From: an uncultured Lachnospiraceae bacterium
GTDB lineage: Bacteria; Bacillota; Clostridia; Lachnospirales; Lachnospiraceae
Direction: 5' to 3'
Assembly (NCBI GenBank): GCA_910580195.1
Contig: CAJTWA010000010.1
Coordinates: forward strand, 1 to 64,000
Length of the DNA: 64,000 bases
Below are positions 52,160 to 61,058 of the stretch, one piece after another. Within the stretch, counting starts at the first letter, position 1; each line of letters begins with the position of its first letter. A model generated the notes under the pieces. That model had not been told where the DNA came from and did no database searches. It saw only the letters and a program-made list of their open reading frames with translations. The translations under genes and the position numbers were made by a program.

Positions 52160-52240
52160 GGATTTTTAGGCTGAGGAGGACGCAGTTCGTGTGAGGAAAG
52201 GGATTTTTAGGCTGAGGGGGGAGGACGCAGTTCTGGGCAG
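52160..52240 (+). repeat. 41-bp tandem duplication flanking structured repeat G
   Basis: GGATTTTTAGGCTGAGG occurs at 52160 and 52201, each followed by GAGGACGCAGTT or a close variant. The latter is the left boundary of the structured repeat, so element-boundary sequence has been duplicated outward. Confidence 0.85.
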
Positions 52241-52408
52241 GCACCTGTCCCCTGCAAACGGGGCAACATTCCGGTGAACTAACTGCTAACTGCAACTAAG
52301 GGATTTCGGGAAAGCCCTCATCCCTAAGTTTCCGTAAGCAGTGGATTTCACCTCCATGAAGGACGCCCCTGAATTGTTTGCAGGGGACAGGTGCCTGCCC
52401 AGAACTGC
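52227..52408 (+). repeat. 181-bp structured repeat, copy G
   Basis: The outer arms 52227-52259 and 52376-52408 are perfectly complementary over 33 bp. This stem differs from those of copies B and D at several positions, with matching changes in both arms. The core is the usual one with small variations (CTGCAACTAAGGGATTTCGG). Confidence 0.93.
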
Positions 52409-52482
52409 TGGGTGTTGGCTCATGTAAAAAAATGGCTAGCAAAATTACTGGGCGTTTATTCCATCATGACAAGGTGTAAGCC

Positions 52483-54813
52483 TTACTCCCAGCACAGTTC
52501 CTTATATTTCTCAATCCGCTCTTCTGTGTCAATCCCGTTTTTATCCTGCGCAATGTTAATCCGCTCTTCCTCCAGTTCGTAATACTCTTCCGTTTCTTCG
52601 TCATACTGGTATGTTACAAAGGCGTCATTTTCGCAGACGGTGCATACCCCGTCCCCCCAGTACAGGCTCATGCCGTTGTCCTGCTTATTTAAAATATCCT
52701 CCTGCCCTTCTCCCAGTACGGCTTTTAGGAAGGGCTGGTACATATTTGCGGAAGGATACCGCTCGGTCCACATCATGGCAAGTTCATAGGGCTTTTGGGC
52801 AAAATCTTCCCAGCGGATTTTCCCATACCTGCCCGGGCGGAAACAATCATATTTTATGTAATAGTACCGCCAGTCGTAGCGGCTCTTTTCGTTGCATGCA
52901 TTGATATATGCTTCGGCAATCCCATAGAGGATATTGTCCGTAAAGGTTTCCTGTGAGGAAAGCAGGCGGTGCAGGCAAGATTTGGTGTTTTCAAAGCCAT
53001 CGGAGGAGCTTTTGTGGAACAAGTTTTTCCATGCTTTTGCCTTGCCCATGGGGGAGCCGGCTTGGTAACGCCAGCCGTTGTCTTGTTGGAGGTAATTTCC
53101 CGTTGCCAGCAGGGCGCAGTCCACCGCGTCAAAGCTGCATGAAAACAATTCCCCAAACTTCTGGAAACATTCCGGGTGGTCCAGCCCTACAATGCCGACC
53201 TGCCCATAGAGCAATGGGTGGTCCTCTAAGGCAAAGAGGGGTTCTGCCAAATCTGGGTGTTCCTTGGCCCATGTCAGTTTTTCAGATTCCTCTGCTAATT
53301 GGTGGGTATTGAAATTCCGTTCTATGCCCCCGTCAATTTTGCCATGTATGACAATGGCGTCCACCTGCCGCAGGATATTTGGCATCCGGTTGCCGCCAGT
53401 ACGGTTTTCACTGTCGCTGATTTCAAAGTCTGAGTTCTGGACCAGATTGTTCACAACCCGCAGGCGCCTTGCAAATTCCTCTTTGGAAACCTCCTCTTTG
53501 TGCAGCAGGTAGGTGACGGCCGCATAGAGGAGCACCGTCCGGCTTAAGGGAAACGCCCGGTTCCCATTGCTGATGGTTTCGCCGTAGTTTCGCAGGCAGT
53601 CGGCAAAAAGGTCAATTTCATACCTCTTTTCCCAACAGATTTTCCCTTGTTCATGCCCATGGGATACAAGGGATTGGAAAAACCCGGCAGGGTCCTGCCC
53701 CTGCCCAACATCACACCAACAGTCAAAATACTGTTCCAGCAGGGCAGCATGTTGTTCTGCATCCTTATTCCCATGGGAAAAATAGCAGCCAAGAAGGCTG
53801 AAGGCGTCATTTTCCTTCCCTTGCGTCGTGCCCTCCTCCTTGTAGCAGATAATGTCGCACACAAACCTAAAATACCGCAGGAACATGTCGTCTACCGTAT
53901 GGCCGTCTGCCCGGTACTGCCATAGCAAGTCTGTCCATGCACGGTCTATTTTGGAACCGATGGCCTTTGCAGCATCCCCGCCCATCCCGGAAAGCTCCCG
54001 TTCCAGTTCTGCCTTAAAATGCTCGAACATGGTAAGGGGCTTTCCCCGGGAATTCATTTTGATATAGAGCTCATCCGTCAGGCCCATGTCCTTGATGGGC
54101 AGGAAATAGAAGGAAATGGCATTGCCGGAAAGCCGTTCCCAAAGGTTTTTGATGCTGGAAAATTTCTCGGAAATGTCATCCAGCATTACCAGCATGGCAG
54201 AGATGGTGGGGTCGCATTTCCAGTCTAACGGGAACCAGTGCTGGTCTATGATTTCATCTGATAACCGGCCTTTTGTCCCTTCTGGCAGGTTCCCCTGCAT
54301 TTCCCCTGTTTCTCCTTCCGGACGTTTCCCCTGCCGTCCCCCTGCGTTCCCGTCCGGCTGGCGGGCAGGGCTGGCAAGCCCCTTGTAAATGCAGCTTCCC
54401 GGCCCTGGGCAGAAATCCCTGATTAATTTCTGGCAGAAATCCCTTGCGCTGTACCTTGTTTCATAAGAAAAATTTTCAAGGAACTTGTACGCCTGATATG
54501 GCAGCTGTTCCCGCTTTGCCGCATACCAGTGCAGCAAAAACAAGGTGGTAAGCCTCTGCTGGCCGTCCAGCGGCGTCATCACGCCATCCTTGCCAATGTC
54601 CCCGTAGACAAAATCCAAGACCACCGGCTTTTTTGCCACCCCTTGGTAGAGCGCATCCAAAAAACGGCTGCGCACCCTGCAGGCTTCTGGGTTCTCCCGC
54701 CCTTGGGCATAATCCCGCTGGATCATAGGAATTGCAATTTTGGAAAGCTTCACTTCCCCGCCTGCAAATTCCGCGTCAAAAATATCCATAAATGTATGTA
54801 ACGTCGTCGCCAT
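52483..54813 (-). CDS. DUF262-domain protein without HNH domain
   Basis: This 776-residue protein has a DUF262 (ParB/GmrS-like) N-terminal domain: IPMIQRDYAQGR at 28-39 and LDGQQRLTTLFLLHWY at 82-97, the probable nucleotide-binding and hydrolysis motifs. A low-complexity insert with degenerate PEGxxGxxQGN repeats lies near residues 145-180. The rest is helical with no HNH motif visible, unlike the upstream protein. The ATG is 3 bp after the stop of that gene, so the two are surely cotranslated. The pair resembles GmrSD-type defence proteins. Confidence 0.87.
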   Translation of the reverse strand: MATTLHTFMDIFDAEFAGGEVKLSKIAIPMIQRDYAQGRENPEACRVRSRFLDALYQGVAKKPVVLDFVYGDIGKDGVMTPLDGQQRLTTLFLLHWYAAKREQLPYQAYKFLENFSYETRYSARDFCQKLIRDFCPGPGSCIYKGLASPARQPDGNAGGRQGKRPEGETGEMQGNLPEGTKGRLSDEIIDQHWFPLDWKCDPTISAMLVMLDDISEKFSSIKNLWERLSGNAISFYFLPIKDMGLTDELYIKMNSRGKPLTMFEHFKAELERELSGMGGDAAKAIGSKIDRAWTDLLWQYRADGHTVDDMFLRYFRFVCDIICYKEEGTTQGKENDAFSLLGCYFSHGNKDAEQHAALLEQYFDCWCDVGQGQDPAGFFQSLVSHGHEQGKICWEKRYEIDLFADCLRNYGETISNGNRAFPLSRTVLLYAAVTYLLHKEEVSKEEFARRLRVVNNLVQNSDFEISDSENRTGGNRMPNILRQVDAIVIHGKIDGGIERNFNTHQLAEESEKLTWAKEHPDLAEPLFALEDHPLLYGQVGIVGLDHPECFQKFGELFSCSFDAVDCALLATGNYLQQDNGWRYQAGSPMGKAKAWKNLFHKSSSDGFENTKSCLHRLLSSQETFTDNILYGIAEAYINACNEKSRYDWRYYYIKYDCFRPGRYGKIRWEDFAQKPYELAMMWTERYPSANMYQPFLKAVLGEGQEDILNKQDNGMSLYWGDGVCTVCENDAFVTYQYDEETEEYYELEEERINIAQDKNGIDTEERIEKYKELCWE

Positions 54814-54816
54814 CCC

Positions 54817-56520
54817 TTATCCCTCCTGTTCTGCTGAAATTTCCGAATCCAAATATTTCCCAAGCACCCGGTTCATTGCCCCAATGTATGCGTTCCGGTC
54901 CTCCTGCCCCCAGAACTGCAGCTGGTTGCCTTCCGAGGGGGAATAATATTTCAGGAATACCATCTTTGTGCAAAACGGGATATACTCCCCCCGCTGGTCC
55001 ATTTCAATGATTTTGTTCCTTTTTACGGCAAATGCAGAGTTGCTTAAGGCTGCATTGCCGCCGCAGTCTAACAAGGCCAAGTTCCCGATGGAATGGAGGT
55101 AATCCTCCCCCCGCTGGGCAGACAGTTTTTCAACCACCTTTTTTTGGGCAGCGAGGAATTCCCCTTTTTCCAGTTTTCTCTTATGGATTAATTTGTCCAA
55201 TTCTAAAAGCAGCCGGCTGTTCCCATCCCCAAGGGCAGCGATAGATGTCCGGTGGGAGGACAGCCATTCCCGCCATTCTTCCTGCTTATTCATGCCTTCG
55301 GCGTGCTGGGCGTGGATGTGCTCTAGGCTCCATGATGCCTGCCGTTTATGCTTGTCAAAGGGGAACCATTGGGTGTGCGCCCCGTTATTCCGCACGGATT
55401 CCACGTTAAACAGGAGCAGGAGGCGGCTGATTTTGGGGTAATCCCTTTCATAGCTTAAATCTGCATAATTTTCCAAAGACTTTACGCTCTCACAGATGAA
55501 TTTGTCCAATTGTTCCAAAAATTTGTGCTTTGCCACGCCTTTGGAGGCTTCGTAGATGTCTGTTAGCCTCTTGGAATTTGAGGCAATCAGGTATCCGGCC
55601 TTATGGTAAAGCTCATGGTTCCCATACCAGTCTTTTAAGGTGAGGAACGTACCCCGGATTTCCTGCCAGAGCTCTTTTAACCCTTTTTCTTTCCGCAGCT
55701 TGTCCAGCGCAAAAAACGTGTAGTAAGTTCCCCGTTCCCCTTCTGTTTTTTTGGAAATCAGGTCTAAGATGAATTCTATCCTTGTCTGGTAACCCGCTTC
55801 TGTCTGGTTGGAAAGAAAATACCAGAACCCATCTTTATGGAGTTCCCGCTCCATCTCATCCCATTGGAGCGCAATTTCTTCTTGGCGTTTTGTGTCCGTT
55901 TCTTTGCCGTCCCTGCTTAAAAACATTGCCTTCACCAGTTCCGCGCTTGTCAGGGGGATTTTCCCAATATTGAGCCGGGTGAACATGGAAGATGCATCTT
56001 CCGCTTCATCCGCCTCATACCAAATGATTTTCACACGCTCCGCAAAAAAACGGTTGACGTTTCCCATCACAACGGATTTTGTCCCTTTGCTGGAAAACCA
56101 TTTTTCAATTGTTTCATAGGCGCTGCAGAGGAACCAGAAGTCGATGTATTTCTCTTTCATGGACATGTCCATGGTTTCTAACAATTCTGCGGACTCTTCC
56201 CTTGTTTCATAGCTTAGGGTAAATTGGGGCGGCTCAATAAACCCGTTGCTGGCGCTGTTCATATATTTGTAAATCAGATACAGGGTTGTCAGCCGCTGCT
56301 GGCCGTCCACCAGTTCAAACCGCTCCCCCTGTTTCTTCACCACGATAGGCTGGAGGCAGTAGTTCCTGCCCTCATGGGTTTCGCCGTAAACCCCGTAAAT
56401 ATCCTCCAAAAGACGGACGACTTCCTCCTCGCCCCAGCGGTAGCCCCGCTGGTAGCTGGGCACGAAGAAGCTGCCGGTAATCTCCCCTACGAATTTTGTT
56501 TCTAGCTTAATTTCTGCCAT
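54817..56520 (-). CDS. DUF262-DUF1524 protein (GmrSD-like, HNH nuclease)
   Basis: This 567-residue protein has an N-terminal DUF262 domain (VPSYQRGYRWGEEEV at 20-34, VDGQQRLTTLYLIY at 71-84) and a C-terminal DUF1524/HNH domain (WSLEHIHAQH at 398-407, IGNLALLDCGGNAALSNSAF at 479-498, then KRNKI). In the Type IV enzyme GmrSD these two modules bind nucleotide and cut modified DNA. It is the first gene of a two-gene operon with another DUF262 protein. AGGAGGG lies shortly upstream of the ATG. Confidence 0.92.
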   Translation of the reverse strand: MAEIKLETKFVGEITGSFFVPSYQRGYRWGEEEVVRLLEDIYGVYGETHEGRNYCLQPIVVKKQGERFELVDGQQRLTTLYLIYKYMNSASNGFIEPPQFTLSYETREESAELLETMDMSMKEKYIDFWFLCSAYETIEKWFSSKGTKSVVMGNVNRFFAERVKIIWYEADEAEDASSMFTRLNIGKIPLTSAELVKAMFLSRDGKETDTKRQEEIALQWDEMERELHKDGFWYFLSNQTEAGYQTRIEFILDLISKKTEGERGTYYTFFALDKLRKEKGLKELWQEIRGTFLTLKDWYGNHELYHKAGYLIASNSKRLTDIYEASKGVAKHKFLEQLDKFICESVKSLENYADLSYERDYPKISRLLLLFNVESVRNNGAHTQWFPFDKHKRQASWSLEHIHAQHAEGMNKQEEWREWLSSHRTSIAALGDGNSRLLLELDKLIHKRKLEKGEFLAAQKKVVEKLSAQRGEDYLHSIGNLALLDCGGNAALSNSAFAVKRNKIIEMDQRGEYIPFCTKMVFLKYYSPSEGNQLQFWGQEDRNAYIGAMNRVLGKYLDSEISAEQEG

Positions 56521-56693
56521 GGTTTCCCTCCTGTGTATCTTGCTGCTTTCTTACAGCCTTTCCATATCTGTGTACCAAACATATTAATTATCCCATACCG
56601 TTCTTTTACCTGCCCTGTTGCAGCCTTTCCAAACCCATGCATGACGCATATCAATTACCTTATGCTGCCCTTTTATCTTCCATATTTTTCTAT

Positions 56694-57254
56694 CTATGCA
56701 TTGAGCACATAATACATCTCATGCCACTCCTCTTCCCCCCAGTTCGAATCCGCTATCCCATTGTCGCAAAACCCCATCTTCCCATACATTCCCACTTTCC
56801 CTTCCAAACACGTCAAAAAAGCCATCCTCCTGCCATTTTCCCGCTCCCTGCGCATATACTGGCGCACAATCTCCCGGGCCAGCCCCTGCCCCCGGTACTC
56901 CGGCAGCACATCCAGCCCCAAAAGCATGATGTTCCTGCCTTCTGGCCGGTACAGGCTGGCGTCCGTGAAAAATTCATCCCGGAAAGCTGTTTCCTCCGTG
57001 GAAAGGCCGTTTAAAAAACCTGCCATCTTCCCTGTATGCTTATCAATTGCCACCAAAAACAATTCCGGGGCTCTCTTTACCCGCTCTAACATCATTTCCT
57101 TTGTGCAGGCCTCGTGGGGCGGGAAACAAATGCGCTCCACCTCGGCGGCAGCTTCGCCCTCCTCTGGCAGTATATTGCGGAACAAAAAATTCTCATGCAG
57201 CTTTTTTTCCTGCATGGAAATCATTTCCTGTGTCTTTTTTCCCATGGTAACCAT
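56694..57254 (-). CDS. GNAT-family N-acetyltransferase
   Basis: This protein of about 186 residues has the acetyl-CoA-binding motif LGLDVLPEYRGQGLAREIVR (consensus RxxGxG/A) and a later FLTCLEGKVGMYGKMGF segment. The substrate is unknown. The start at 57254 has GGAAGGG upstream; another ATG at 57245 is possible. The long upstream extension of the frame is not coding, because it overlaps the divergent sigma factor gene region. Confidence 0.85.
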   Translation of the reverse strand: MVTMGKKTQEMISMQEKKLHENFLFRNILPEEGEAAAEVERICFPPHEACTKEMMLERVKRAPELFLVAIDKHTGKMAGFLNGLSTEETAFRDEFFTDASLYRPEGRNIMLLGLDVLPEYRGQGLAREIVRQYMRRERENGRRMAFLTCLEGKVGMYGKMGFCDNGIADSNWGEEEWHEMYYVLNA

Positions 57255-57524
57255 CCATCCCTTCCACGTTATTTTTCTTCTATGATACAATAAAGGCACA
57301 CAGAGCACAAGCCCATTCATGTACTGGCTAAAACAGATAAATTTTTTGAAACCTTTTGCCCTGTACATGTATCTAATGGGTACAAAGGGAAAAACATCCG
57401 GATGAGAAAAAGCTAGGACATGCCAAAAAACCGCCTTCTGCCAGCTATGCATCACAGTCCATGGGGAGCGCAGGAGGAGGGGATGGGTTTTCAGGCACGT
57501 TCTAGGGAAGGAGGGACTGGATTT

Positions 57525-58019
57525 ATGCAAACGCTAATCGGAAAAGCTGTGCAAGGGGATGTATCGGCATTTCTGGACCTGATGGAGCAAAATTCCTTAG
57601 CAATGTATAAGGTAGCCCGTGCAATTTTAAACAACGATGAGGACGCGGCAGACGCAATCCAAGATACCATATTATGCTGTTTTGAAAAATTACATACCTT
57701 GGAAAAGCAGGAGTACTTCAAAACATGGATGACCCGCATCCTGATTAACAACTGCAACCTCATTTTGCGGCGGCACAGGCGGGAACGCCTGCCGGGGGAA
57801 CTGCCCGAGCCTGCTAAGCAGGATATGTCCCTTGCAGAATTTGAGTTCAAGGAAATGCTGAACCTGATGGATGAAAAATACCGTCTGGTTCTGGCCTTTT
57901 ATTACATGGAAGGCTTCAAAATCCCAGAAATTGCAAAACTTCTGGGCCTGAACCAAAATACGGTAAAAACTAGGCTTGCACGGGCGAGGGAACAAATCCG
58001 TGCCGCTTACTTGGAATAA
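57525..58019 (+). CDS. ECF RNA polymerase sigma factor
   Basis: This 164-residue protein has region 2 (NNDEDAADAIQDTILCCFEK, YFKTWMTRILINNCNLILRR) and region 4 (YRLVLAFYYMEGFKIPEIAK, LLGLNQNTVKTRLARAREQI), the normal size for an ECF sigma. The ATG at 57525 has AAGGAGG upstream. It is followed 70 bp later by a membrane DUF4179 protein that is probably its anti-sigma factor. Confidence 0.93.
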   Translation: MQTLIGKAVQGDVSAFLDLMEQNSLAMYKVARAILNNDEDAADAIQDTILCCFEKLHTLEKQEYFKTWMTRILINNCNLILRRHRRERLPGELPEPAKQDMSLAEFEFKEMLNLMDEKYRLVLAFYYMEGFKIPEIAKLLGLNQNTVKTRLARAREQIRAAYLE

Positions 58020-58089
58020 CCGGCCGCAAGCACAAACAGCCAAACTGACACAGGGGCAAAATAGCAGCTCCAGAAAAGGAGGGTTTTCA

Positions 58090-59613
58090 ATGAAAAAACA
58101 AATTAATACTACACAATCTGGCAGCCCCCAATTGGACCATACCATAAAAAGAGTAATGGGCGGCACATTCCCGCTCCCAGAGCAGGTGGAACAAGCCAAA
58201 AACGAGGCATTTGCGAAAATCAGGGCCATGGCAGCCGGGGAAGAGCCCCAAGGAAACCGAGATGCAGCAAGTTCCTATCATTCCCATAGCCAGCCCATAA
58301 CAGCTAAAAATGAATCAAAAGAAATCCAAAACATGGAACCCGCGCATGATTCTTTCTGCCAGCCCATAACAGCCGAAAATGATTCTAAGAAGGAACAGGC
58401 GTATGTTAGCCAAAAAAGCCCTAAGAAATTTAAGAAAACATTTTTCCGCGGCCTTGCAGTTGCCGGAGCCGCCATTATTTCCTGCATTTACTTTGCCAAT
58501 ACAGGCGTTTCTGCTTCTGCCCAGATACCAATTGTCAGCCGCGTTTTTGAAAATCTGGGCGAAAACCTAGAATTTGCCGGAGATTACGCCAATCTGGCAG
58601 AGCCTGTGAAATATGCGGAAACAGGCATGGAAACCAAAACCGTAAACGGGACTTCTGTCACGCTTTCCGAAGCATATTGCAATGAAACTGCGCTGTACTT
58701 AAGCTTAGTTGTCCATTCCGAGGAACCTCTCCCTGATACTTTCGTGGGGCAGGACGGAAAGCCGATTGTAGAAATCCGGAGCCTAGTAGATTTTAATTTC
58801 GACGAAGAAGGAATGATTGACTGGACAAACGGCGGAAATTGGCATATCGACGGTAAAATGGCAGATGAATATACGTACGCTGGCGTCATCCGGTTTGGCT
58901 TAAAGCAATATTATGCAAATCAAAACATAGAAATCCCAGAAAATTTCCATGTAAAATTATCTTTCTCCCAAATTATAGGAACAAAGCTGGAAGACGCCCG
59001 CCCAAAAATACCGCAGGAACTAAAGGATCAATATGAAGCTGGCATGAAAGAAAACGGCCTTGGCCTAACTGACGAAGAGCGTATGCAATTTACAGAAGAA
59101 CAGAAAGCCATTGAAGAGCAGCTTTATGAGGATATGATGGATGGTTATTTTGAACGGTATCCTGAAAGGCTGCAGTACCCGAACCACTACGACAATTGGA
59201 TCTTAGACGGCCCTTGGGATTTTGAATTTGATGTTTCAAAAAGCAGCAAAGATATTGTGCGTAAAGAAATTAATGATGTGGATGAAAATGACCTTGGGCT
59301 AATTGCCGTCACGAAAACCCCTGTGGAAATCACATTGGAAAGAGAAGAAAATTTAGATCATTTTCCCGTTGTATTTGATGCCGATGGAAATTTGCTGGAA
59401 ACGAGCAGCAGTTCCTTTGATACGGTGTCCATTAGCGGCCATGACACATCAAAAATAGATGTTTATATTTGCAGCTACATTGAATATATGGATGAATTAA
59501 AAACCTATTATTGGACAGAAGGCTATGAAGAAAGGGCGAAAACAAAGACCTTCCAGCAGCTTCTTGACGAACGCGCCCTGTACCACAAAGAAATTGTATT
59601 TGATGGGCCATAG
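58090..59613 (+). CDS. DUF4179 membrane protein, probable anti-sigma factor
   Basis: This 507-residue protein has a cytoplasmic N-terminus of about 115 residues, one membrane segment (FFRGLAVAGAAIISCIYFAN), and a large extracytoplasmic DUF4179-type domain beginning SASAQIPIVSRVFENLGENL. The cytoplasmic part contains a duplicated segment (QPITAKNESKE and QPITAENDSKK, about 23 residues apart). Cotranscription with an ECF sigma and this topology point to a regulator that releases the sigma factor on envelope signals. AAAGGAGGG precedes the ATG. Confidence 0.88.
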   Translation: MKKQINTTQSGSPQLDHTIKRVMGGTFPLPEQVEQAKNEAFAKIRAMAAGEEPQGNRDAASSYHSHSQPITAKNESKEIQNMEPAHDSFCQPITAENDSKKEQAYVSQKSPKKFKKTFFRGLAVAGAAIISCIYFANTGVSASAQIPIVSRVFENLGENLEFAGDYANLAEPVKYAETGMETKTVNGTSVTLSEAYCNETALYLSLVVHSEEPLPDTFVGQDGKPIVEIRSLVDFNFDEEGMIDWTNGGNWHIDGKMADEYTYAGVIRFGLKQYYANQNIEIPENFHVKLSFSQIIGTKLEDARPKIPQELKDQYEAGMKENGLGLTDEERMQFTEEQKAIEEQLYEDMMDGYFERYPERLQYPNHYDNWILDGPWDFEFDVSKSSKDIVRKEINDVDENDLGLIAVTKTPVEITLEREENLDHFPVVFDADGNLLETSSSSFDTVSISGHDTSKIDVYICSYIEYMDELKTYYWTEGYEERAKTKTFQQLLDERALYHKEIVFDGP

Positions 59614-59721
59614 GCCAAAAAATCCTAAAACCCTGCCCAACACAAAAATTGCCTAACGTTACCTAACATTACCATGCAGGTTTGGAAATGTGACATTCTA
59701 AAAAAATTGTAATCTGCATAT

Positions 59722-59772
59722 AGGGGTTGTTGCAATAAGCAAGCATTTTGCCTTCTTAGCGCAACACCCCTT
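59722..59772 (+). terminator. Terminator hairpin after the sigma/DUF4179 operon
   Basis: AGGGGTTGTTGC (59722-59733) pairs with GCGCAACACCCCTT (59759-59772) with one bulge, followed by TTATT. It is 109 bp after the stop codon. Confidence 0.6.
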
Positions 59773-59799
59773 ATTCCAAGTCCATAAGTATTTTACCTG

Positions 59800-59935
59800 C
59801 TGCTTTCACTGCTTCTTCCAGTTTTTTACATAAGAATCCTCTGTACCGTCCGGATTCCTCCCTGCCACATCATCCAGAAATGCCTTTCGCTCCCCACTGA
59901 CATCATCCAGTATCCCTTCTGTGTTGAGGAATAAG
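59800..59935 (-). pseudogene. Decayed fragment of an Rpn-family nuclease gene
   Basis: The minus strand translates as FLNTEGILDDVSGERKAFLD then DVAGRNPDGTEDSYVK before a frameshift. This is clearly homologous to residues of the intact gene just upstream (FLNTEGTLDDVSKELMAFLD, YVAGRKPDDTEDSYVKKLEE). The frameshift comes from the loss of one A in the A-run coding VKK. It is a partial duplicate of the 60038-60877 gene. Confidence 0.85.
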
Positions 59936-60037
59936 GACATCATTTATGGTACGGCTGTCCATAACATACCTAAGTGCGTAAAATTCTCATAATATTATTT
60001 AAAAACAGGCAGAACAATGATATGTCCTGCCTACAAA

Positions 60038-60877
60038 TCAACACCTTAAATATTCCTGCGCCTCTTCTTTGGTCAATAAAAACTTTTCTTGCAGTTTTTG
60101 CAATATCGTACTATCTGGTATATCTAAATCCCTCAATGCTGATATCATTCCAAATATTCCTTGTTCTCTTCCTTTTTCCACATTCTCCTGGTCTCTCATT
60201 AACAACGTCATATATTCATGCCTCCATTCCCTGTTTCTCTTTGCTTCTTTTACCGCTTCTTCCAGTTTTTTTACATAAGAATCCTCTGTATCATCCGGTT
60301 TCCTCCCCGCCACATAATCCAAAAATGCCATCAGTTCTTTACTGACATCATCCAGTGTCCCTTCTGTGTTGAGAAATATTTTTACCGCTTCATCCCCCAT
60401 GGAAACACTATTATCCTCTTTACAGATATTTTCAAAGGTATAAATATGCCGCCCTTTATCGTATAAATCAAACGGGCAGATAAATATGATGTAACTCCGG
60501 TTCAGCCTTTTGTAATGCTGTTTCTTATCAATGAGCTGTAAATCTATCATGCTCTGATAATATCTGCTCCTTTTGGGAAGCTCCTTTGTATTGCTTACCT
60601 GCATTTCTATGTCATAAACTGTTTCTTTATCGTCCTTTACATACACATCCAGCCTTATTCCGTGGGCATCCCTGTCCTGCTCAATGCTTTTCTGTAACTC
60701 CGGGTATTCTATATGGTCAATATCCAAATCCGGCAGAATCCTCTGCAGTAATTCTTTACACAGTTCCGGGTTCTGCATGACTTTCCCAAACAGGAAATCA
60801 TTGGATATGCCTAATTCTTCCCAGCTTCTTTGTCTGTCTTCCATACTTTCCATCTGCTCTTTTTCATTGCCATTCAT
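60038..60877 (-). CDS. Rpn-family PD-(D/E)XK nuclease / putative transposase
   Basis: This 279-residue protein has ELGISNDFLFGKVMQNPELC at the start and the nuclease core RLDVYVKDDKETVYDIEMQV (catalytic Asp and ExQ). SRYYQSMIDLQLI and IIFICPFDLYDKGRHIYTF follow. These are the blocks of the Rpn/YhgA-like recombination-promoting nuclease family. The C-terminus has MISALRDLDIPDSTILQKLQ, typical of clostridial members. Many copies usually exist per genome, and a decayed partial copy lies just downstream. Confidence 0.92.
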   Translation of the reverse strand: MNGNEKEQMESMEDRQRSWEELGISNDFLFGKVMQNPELCKELLQRILPDLDIDHIEYPELQKSIEQDRDAHGIRLDVYVKDDKETVYDIEMQVSNTKELPKRSRYYQSMIDLQLIDKKQHYKRLNRSYIIFICPFDLYDKGRHIYTFENICKEDNSVSMGDEAVKIFLNTEGTLDDVSKELMAFLDYVAGRKPDDTEDSYVKKLEEAVKEAKRNREWRHEYMTLLMRDQENVEKGREQGIFGMISALRDLDIPDSTILQKLQEKFLLTKEEAQEYLRC

Positions 60878-61058
60878 TTTGTTTTACCCGCTTTCTGTCA
60901 CTCCTTGCCAAGAAACTGTGTCTTCCATAATGCCGCTTTCTTTATACCCGAAGGGCACACCGTATACTACGCCTTTCAGACGGGCTATTAAGGTATATTT
61001 CTATTATACACAGTCCCCGGCTAAATTACAATCATCTAAGCCACTGCTTTTATGGTTT

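Noticed and set aside
51060..52295. Long minus-strand open frame opposite the aminotransferase
   Set aside because: It is a shadow of the G-rich codon usage of the aminotransferase gene, very rich in Pro/Arg/His, with no homology.
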